26,370 bases of DNA from Actinomycetota bacterium (GTDB lineage Bacteria > Actinomycetota > Actinomycetes > Nanopelagicales > Nanopelagicaceae), in assembly GCA_947494085.1 (NCBI GenBank), contig CANLTP010000004.1, positions 1 to 26,370 of the forward strand, read 5' to 3'. Shown here in pieces: positions 21,334-26,370 of this stretch. Every line of letters starts with the position of its first letter. Within the stretch, counting starts at the first letter, position 1. The notes beneath the pieces were generated by a model. That model did no database searches and had not been told where the DNA came from. It saw only the letters and a list, made by a program, of their open reading frames with translations. A program made the translations under genes and the position numbers.

Positions 21334-23952
21334 GTGAGCGAGCAGACAACACAATTTCAGGCAGATGATGCCGGGCTGCGTGCTGACGTTCGTCGATTAA
21401 CTGAATTATTAGGCGAATCGCTAGTTCGCCAAGAGGGCTCACAACTAGTTGATTTAGTTGAGAAGGTTCGCAAAGCTGTTCGCGAAGGTGGCGGCGAAGA
21501 AATCTTAGAAAACATTTCAGTTGATGAGAGCGTGCAACTGGTTCGGGCATTTAGTAACTACTTCAACTTAGCAAACGTTGCAGAACAAGTGCACAGAGCG
21601 CGGGTTCTTGCAGATGAACGCAATAGCGGTGGTTCTTGGTTAACTAGAGCCGTAGATCGAATAATCGCAGTGCAAGCCGAAAGTAAAGAATTTACAACAA
21701 AAGATATTCAAGGATGGATTGATAATTTTTCAGTTCGTCCGGTATTTACTGCGCATCCAACTGAAGCTGCCCGGCGTTCAGTATTAAGCAAGATGAATTC
21801 AATTGCAGAACTATTAGATCAACCGGCAAGTGCAAGACGCGATCGCAGACTTTCTGAAACTATTGATCTGCTCTGGGAAACTGATGAACTTAGATTGGGA
21901 CGCCCAGAACCGCTAGATGAAGCGACGAATGCGCTCTACTATCTTGATGATTTATTTAGATTAACGATTCCAGAAGTATTAGATGATTTCTCTCATGAGC
22001 TAAAGCGTCTTGGTGTAACGGTTTCGCCAACCTCTCGCCCGCTAAGTTTTGGAACTTGGATTGGTGGGGATCGTGATGGAAACCCAAACATCACGGCAAG
22101 TGTTACGACTGCTGCAATCACACTGCAAACTGGCCACTTTATTCGCGCCTTATCTGCTTCACTTGATCAACTTCGTCAAGCACTTTCAGTATCGACTCGA
22201 ATTTCTGGGACTACACCAGAGTTAGATGTATCGGTTGCAAAAGATCTGGAATTACTTCCAGAGATTGAAGAGCGCTTCCGTAGATTAAATATTGAAGAGC
22301 CATATCGCTTGAAGGCAACTGCGATTCGCCATCGTTTGATTCTGACTCAACGTCGGCATGCAGTTGGTGGCCCACATGTTGCAGGGCGAGATTATGAGAG
22401 CACAGCGCAATTGTTAGCTGATTTAAATCTGATGCGCGATTCACTTCTGGCCCATCGTGGTGAATTAATTGCTACCGGTCTACTTGAGCGAATAATCCGC
22501 ACGGTTTCTAGCTTTGGTTTGACCCACGCAACGATGGATATCCGTGAACACTCTGATGCTCATCATCACGCACTTGCTCAGATCGAGAGCGTAGGCCTGG
22601 AGAATTTACAGAACTTAGATGAGGCTGCACGCAAAACGGTAGATACCTTCATCGCGATTCGGGATTTGATTGCAAAATTTGGTCCAGAGGTAATTGAGAC
22701 CTACATAATTTCAATGACTAAATCCCATAAGGACGTTCTGGCTGCTGTTGAACTTTCACGAATTACTGGTCTCTTTGGCAAAGTTGGTTTTGCACCACTG
22801 CTAGAAACCGTTGCCGAACTGCAAGCTGCTGACGTAATTTTAGATAATTTATTAAGCGATAAGAGTTATCGAGAGCTCGTTACCATGCGCGCAAATGTGC
22901 AAGAAGTAATGCTTGGGTATTCAGATTCAAATAAAGATGCCGGTATCACAACTTCGCAATGGGAGATTCATAAGGCCCAACGAAAGTTGCGCGACGTTGC
23001 AATTAAGCATGGCGTAACACTTCGCTTATTCCATGGTCGTGGTGGATCGGTTGGTCGCGGTGGTGGCCCAACTTATGATGCGCTAATTGCATTGCCGTGG
23101 GGATCTATCGATGGCCAAATAAAGATGACCGAGCAAGGCGAAGTTATTAGTGACAAGTATGCGCTGCCTTCATTGGCCCGTGAAAACGTTGAACTTGCAC
23201 TTGCTGCAGCTTTGGAAGCAACTGTTTTAAATCGAGGACCACGACAGAGTCCACAAGCTCTTGCAAACTGGGGTTCTTGCATGGATGTTGTCAGTGAGAG
23301 TGCATTTAAAACTTATCGGAAATTAATTGATCACCCAGAATTGCCAGCATATTTTTATGCATCAACTCCGGTGGAACAACTTGGTGAAATGTTCTTAGGC
23401 TCAAGACCATCGCGTCGGCCAGATGCGGCAAGCGGTTTATCTTCACTGCGTGCGATTCCTTGGGTCTTTGGGTGGACGCAATCACGGCAGATTGTTCCTG
23501 GTTGGTTTGGTGTTGGCTCTGGATTAAAGGCTGCACGCGAAGGTGGCAAGACTGAAGTTCTTGCAGAGATGCTTAAAGATTGGCACTTCTTCCGCACTTT
23601 CATTAGCAATGTTGAGATGACACTAGCTAAAACAGATTTAGTTATGGCCCGCAAATATGTTAAAACTTTAGTTGATCCAGCTCTGCATCATTTCTTAGAT
23701 ACCATCGAAGCTGAATTTGAATTAACAAAGTCCGAAATACTTCTCTTAACTGCGAAGCAAGAATTACTTGGCGATCAGCCAATTCTTGCGCGCACGCTGC
23801 AAGTTCGAGATGCCTATTTGGCTCCGCTTCATCTTTTGCAGATTACTTTGCTTCATAAAGTTCGAGGCGATGAGAACATTGATCCACTGATTAGACGAGC
23901 GCTGCTTTTGACAATAAATGGTGTTGCTGCCGGCTTACGTAATACTGGCTGA
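21334..23952 (+). CDS. ppc: Phosphoenolpyruvate carboxylase
   Basis: An 872-aa enzyme that fixes bicarbonate onto phosphoenolpyruvate to give oxaloacetate, refilling the TCA cycle. Signatures in order: VFTAHPTEAARRS (catalytic His near 141), GTWIGGDRDGNPN, VMLGYSDSNKDAGITTS (Lys near 533), LFHGRGGSVGRGGGP (His near 567), TEQGEVISDKYALP, WVFGWTQSRQIVPGWFGVG, and the C-terminal LTINGVAAGLRNTG. The family normally ends in the same N-T-G. The start is GTG 21334 without a Shine-Dalgarno site, so a leaderless or near-leaderless transcript is possible. It ends one base from the convergent pth gene. Confidence 0.97.
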   Translation: MSEQTTQFQADDAGLRADVRRLTELLGESLVRQEGSQLVDLVEKVRKAVREGGGEEILENISVDESVQLVRAFSNYFNLANVAEQVHRARVLADERNSGGSWLTRAVDRIIAVQAESKEFTTKDIQGWIDNFSVRPVFTAHPTEAARRSVLSKMNSIAELLDQPASARRDRRLSETIDLLWETDELRLGRPEPLDEATNALYYLDDLFRLTIPEVLDDFSHELKRLGVTVSPTSRPLSFGTWIGGDRDGNPNITASVTTAAITLQTGHFIRALSASLDQLRQALSVSTRISGTTPELDVSVAKDLELLPEIEERFRRLNIEEPYRLKATAIRHRLILTQRRHAVGGPHVAGRDYESTAQLLADLNLMRDSLLAHRGELIATGLLERIIRTVSSFGLTHATMDIREHSDAHHHALAQIESVGLENLQNLDEAARKTVDTFIAIRDLIAKFGPEVIETYIISMTKSHKDVLAAVELSRITGLFGKVGFAPLLETVAELQAADVILDNLLSDKSYRELVTMRANVQEVMLGYSDSNKDAGITTSQWEIHKAQRKLRDVAIKHGVTLRLFHGRGGSVGRGGGPTYDALIALPWGSIDGQIKMTEQGEVISDKYALPSLARENVELALAAALEATVLNRGPRQSPQALANWGSCMDVVSESAFKTYRKLIDHPELPAYFYASTPVEQLGEMFLGSRPSRRPDAASGLSSLRAIPWVFGWTQSRQIVPGWFGVGSGLKAAREGGKTEVLAEMLKDWHFFRTFISNVEMTLAKTDLVMARKYVKTLVDPALHHFLDTIEAEFELTKSEILLLTAKQELLGDQPILARTLQVRDAYLAPLHLLQITLLHKVRGDENIDPLIRRALLLTINGVAAGLRNTG

Positions 23953-23953
23953 T

Positions 23954-24520
23954 TTACTTATTAAATTCCTGTTGGGCGTAATCCAAACCTTTTTCAATTA
24001 GCCGTTCAATTGCAAGCGCGCCCCGGGCAATAAAATCACCGAGCTCTTTCTTCTCTGGCTGGCTAAATGGTTTCAATACATAATCCGCTGGATCAATTGG
24101 TGCTTGTGGTCGCCCGATGCCCATTCGAAGCCGGAAATAATCTGGGGATGCAAAGTTAGTGGTTAGTGATTTCAAACCATTGTGGCCATTATCGCCACCA
24201 CCTTGTTTGATGCGAATCGTATTGAAATCAATATCTAGCTCATCGTGAATAACAATTAAATTTGCTGACGAAACTTTGTAAAAATCAGCAAGTGCTTTAG
24301 TAGGCACGCCACTTTCATTCATGTATCCAAGAGTTTTCGCTAAGACGACTGCATTTCCAGCGACTCGAATATCTGCAATTTGCGTCTTTGATTTATGGTT
24401 TGAAAATTTAACGTCAGAGGCCAGATATTCGATAACCATCTGGCCTATGTTGTGACGAGTAGATCCATATTGATCGCCCGGATTACCTAGTCCGAGAACT
24501 AACCAGCGATCGCTATTCAT
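23954..24520 (-). CDS. pth: Peptidyl-tRNA hydrolase
   Basis: 188 aa; releases tRNA from peptidyl-tRNAs dropped by the ribosome. Catalytic residues: Asn in VLGLGNPGDQYGSTRHNIG, His in the same STRHNIG motif, and Asp in VIHDELDIDF. GGGDNGHNGLKSL and FRLRMGIGRP complete the family signature. It follows rplY by 25 bp; no Shine-Dalgarno site precedes ATG, although a TAAATT hexamer lies 9 nt upstream. Coupling with rplY is usual in bacteria. Confidence 0.96.
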   Translation of the reverse strand: MNSDRWLVLGLGNPGDQYGSTRHNIGQMVIEYLASDVKFSNHKSKTQIADIRVAGNAVVLAKTLGYMNESGVPTKALADFYKVSSANLIVIHDELDIDFNTIRIKQGGGDNGHNGLKSLTTNFASPDYFRLRMGIGRPQAPIDPADYVLKPFSQPEKKELGDFIARGALAIERLIEKGLDYAQQEFNK

Positions 24521-24545
24521 TTTTAATTGAATTTAGCTTAGCTAA

Positions 24546-25166
24546 TTACTCTTTTGCAGCTTCAGTAGCAGGTGCAGCAGCACCATCTGCAGGTGCAGCA
24601 GCTTCAGCAACCGGAACTTCTTCAACAACTGTTGAACGTTCTGAAAGGTGAATAACTGGCATGTTTGGCTCTGAAATAAGTGTTACGCCAGCAGGTAGAA
24701 CAACATCTGATGCATAACGAGATTGTCCAGCCATCAAGCCATCCATATTCAATTCTAGGAATTGTGGAATAGATGTTGCTTCAGCTTCAACTTCAACTGT
24801 GTTGTGCATGTGCTCAAGAATTCCATCAACATCGTGCTTACCTGTTGTGTGAACTGGAACTTCAACTTTAACGCGTTCGCCGCGACGAACGATTACTAAG
24901 TCGATATGTGCAAGAACGCCGGTTAGTGGATTACGAGTAACAGACTTTGGAAGTGTTAGCTCGGTCTTTCCATCAAATGTGACATCAAGAAGAACGTTTG
25001 CACTCTTTAGTGCTGCGCCTAGTTCGCGAAGTGGAAGTGCAACATGTTGTGGAGCTTCACCGTGACCATAAATTACAGCTGGGACATTTCCAGCACGACG
25101 ATCGCGACGTGATGCGCCTTTACCGAATTCGGTGCGCTTTGTTGCGGTAATAGTAATTTCAGCCAT
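24546..25166 (-). CDS. rplY: 50S ribosomal protein bL25 (Ctc/TL5 type)
   Basis: A 206-aa ribosomal protein of the long form that binds 5S rRNA. The N-terminal L25 domain (about 1-95) contains KGASRRDRRAGNVPAVIYGH and VTRNPLTGVLAHIDL; the C-terminal TL5 beta domain (about 96-185) includes VHTTGKHDVDGILEH and ISEPNMPVIHL. The Ala/Glu/Pro-rich tail (VEEVPVAEAAAPADGAA) is typical of actinobacteria. The leader site GAGAGAGAAG precedes ATG. Located between prs and pth, as in many actinobacteria. Confidence 0.96.
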   Translation of the reverse strand: MAEITITATKRTEFGKGASRRDRRAGNVPAVIYGHGEAPQHVALPLRELGAALKSANVLLDVTFDGKTELTLPKSVTRNPLTGVLAHIDLVIVRRGERVKVEVPVHTTGKHDVDGILEHMHNTVEVEAEATSIPQFLELNMDGLMAGQSRYASDVVLPAGVTLISEPNMPVIHLSERSTVVEEVPVAEAAAPADGAAAPATEAAKE

Positions 25167-25310
25167 TTGCTTCTCTCTCTATCTAAATCGTTAATGTAGC
25201 AACGTCCGAGGAGAGCCAAGCCGTCGATTACGGATTTTTAAATCCCTCGCCGGAACGAGTGGCTAGGTTATCCAACCTCGGCCGAAATGTGAAATCGTTA
25301 TTTGTAAAGC
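25167..25310. promoter_or_regulatory. prs-rplY intergenic region with two small hairpins
   Basis: 144 bp between the prs stop and the rplY start. Inverted repeats are AGGTT-ATCC-AACCT (25265-25278) and GGATTT/AAATCC (25232-25245). Neither is followed by a clear T run on the minus strand, so I call no terminator. A possible minus-strand -10 TACATT (about 25196-25191) could start an rplY transcript with a short leader. Confidence 0.35.
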
Positions 25311-26291
25311 TTAGGAATGACCGTCGAAGAGGCTGGTTACTGAGCCATCTTCAAAGACTTCACGGATCGCACGGGCCAGAAGTGGGGCGATCGGCAGAAC
25401 CGTTAAGTTATCGAAGCGAGAATCTTCTGGGATTGGCAAGGTATCGGTTACGACAACTTCGCTCACATTTGAAGCCTTCAAGCGTTCTACTGCTGGTCCT
25501 GAAAATACTGCGTGCGTCGCTGCGATGATTACATCCTTAGCGCCTTCCGCGTAAAGCGCGTCAACAGCTTTTGTGATTGTTCCCGCAGTATCGATCATGT
25601 CATCGATAACTACGCAAGTTTGACCCTTTACATCACCAACAACTTTGCCGGTTGATGATTCATTTGGAATACGTGGGTCACGCATTTTGTGGATGAAAGC
25701 GATTGGGCAACCACCGAGTAAATCTGACCAACGCTCTGCAACTCGAACTCGACCTGAGTCAGGTGAAACGATTGTTAACTTAGTGCGGTCAACTTTGCTT
25801 CCAACATAATTTGTAAGTAAAGGGAGGGCGAAGAGATGATCTACTGGACCATCGAAGAATCCTTGAATTTGTGAGGTGTGAAGATCTACAACCATTAAAC
25901 GATCAGCGCCAGCAGTCTTAAATAAATCTGCCATCAGCCTTGCAGAGATTGGCTCGCGGCCACGGTGCTTCTTATCTTGACGGGCATAACCATAGAAAGG
26001 CGCAACAACTGTAATTCGTTTTGCAGATGCGCGTTTAAGAGCATCAACCATAATTAATTGCTCCATAATCTGCTTATTTACTGGAGCGCAGTGCGATTGA
26101 ATTACGAAGGCATCGCTTCCGCGAACACTCTCTTCGAAGCGAACAAATATTTCACCGTTTGCAAAGTCATATGCAGATGTTGGTGTGATCGGAATACCAA
26201 GTTCGGCGGCGACACCTTCAGCTAACTCTGGATATCCACGACCAGTAAAAATTCTTAGTCGTTTCTCCGAAGTGAGGCGAAGTTCGCTCAT
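25311..26291 (-). CDS. prs: Ribose-phosphate pyrophosphokinase (PRPP synthetase)
   Basis: 326 aa; makes 5-phosphoribosyl-1-pyrophosphate from ribose 5-phosphate and ATP for nucleotide, histidine, tryptophan and cell-wall arabinan precursors. Diagnostic segments: FANGEIFVRFEESVRG, the ATP-binding FYGYARQDKKHRGREPIS, the metal site VVDLHTSQIQGFFDGPVDHL, and the PRPP loop VVIDDMIDTAGTI. Standard length for class I enzymes. Its ATG is 3 bp after the glmU stop, with ribosome binding site GGGAG inside the end of glmU. Confidence 0.97.
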   Translation of the reverse strand: MSELRLTSEKRLRIFTGRGYPELAEGVAAELGIPITPTSAYDFANGEIFVRFEESVRGSDAFVIQSHCAPVNKQIMEQLIMVDALKRASAKRITVVAPFYGYARQDKKHRGREPISARLMADLFKTAGADRLMVVDLHTSQIQGFFDGPVDHLFALPLLTNYVGSKVDRTKLTIVSPDSGRVRVAERWSDLLGGCPIAFIHKMRDPRIPNESSTGKVVGDVKGQTCVVIDDMIDTAGTITKAVDALYAEGAKDVIIAATHAVFSGPAVERLKASNVSEVVVTDTLPIPEDSRFDNLTVLPIAPLLARAIREVFEDGSVTSLFDGHS

Positions 26292-26294
26292 CTC

Positions 26295-26370
26295 TTAGCT
26301 CCCTTGTTCCGAGGTTTCTGTAGCACCTGCAGCTTTTGCTGCCTGTGCAGATTTGGTTCCGGATCTCTTG
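26295..26370 (-). CDS. glmU: GlmU C-terminal end (runs off the window)
   Basis: The last 25 codons of a minus-strand gene: KRSGTKSAQAAKAAGATE, then TSEQGS and stop TAA. The KR-x-GT-K-S-A pattern followed by an Ala-rich tail is how actinobacterial GlmU (bifunctional N-acetylglucosamine-1-phosphate uridyltransferase/glucosamine-1-phosphate acetyltransferase) ends, and glmU directly precedes prs in this lineage. The call rests on this short tail and on synteny. Confidence 0.7.
   Translation of the reverse strand, partial: KRSGTKSAQAAKAAGATETSEQGS

Overview
The window reads as chromosomal DNA of a small-genome, low-GC actinobacterium. Gene order and protein style (lysine-rich secreted proteins, low-GC codons, actinobacterial GreA, Mfd, DUF501 and DUF4307) fit the freshwater acI lineage (Nanopelagicales, e.g. 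Planktophila/Nanopelagicus). That placement is inferred from memory of the families, not from a search. Most genes are housekeeping. Two blocks match Mycobacterium tuberculosis order as I remember it: glmU-prs-rplY-pth with mfd-lipoprotein-mazG-eno-ftsB-DUF501-ppx (Rv1014c to Rv1026), and greA-DUF4307 with uppS and phoH2 (Rv1080c to Rv1095).

Layout. 1-220: 5' end of a secreted-protein gene (minus), with a structured-looking leader at 221-340. 469-1776: PIN-PhoH RNase/helicase. 1925-3905: a tightly overlapping minus operon of a 45-aa membrane protein, SURF1, DUF3817 and a cis-isoprenyl diphosphate synthase. It diverges from DUF4307 and greA (3942-4880). 4894-6658: DrrAB-type ABC exporter, divergent from an MFS transporter (6709-7962). 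7969-9419: a BI-1 family membrane protein and TspO.

9452-13198 is the accessory part. It holds four minus-strand genes for exported proteins: a C-x15-C surface protein, two related beta-sandwich-like proteins (one with a 15-bp tandem repeat) and a trypsin-like protease. The protease gene is flanked by 60-bp direct repeats that contain a fragment of the neighbouring tRNA-Leu. Three genes here share an upstream box and leaderless-type promoters, and two proteins share the same C-terminal Cys/Lys tag.

13199-21190 is one long minus-strand run, mfd - SurA-like lipoprotein - mazG - eno - ftsB-like - DUF501 - ppx/gppA - tRNA-Leu(UAA), covering transcription-coupled repair, nucleotide clean-up, glycolysis, division and polyphosphate/(p)ppGpp metabolism. 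ppc (21334-23952) points the other way and meets pth end to end. 23954-26370 is glmU - prs - rplY - pth on the minus strand.

A pattern runs through the window: eight transcription-unit first genes have a TANNNT -10 hexamer ending 6-9 nt before the start codon and no ribosome binding site, as expected for leaderless mRNAs. This moves several start codons (DUF4307, MFS, the second secreted protein, the protease). Strong Shine-Dalgarno sites reset the Mfd start, and a GGGGA site suggests a shorter SurA-like lipoprotein.
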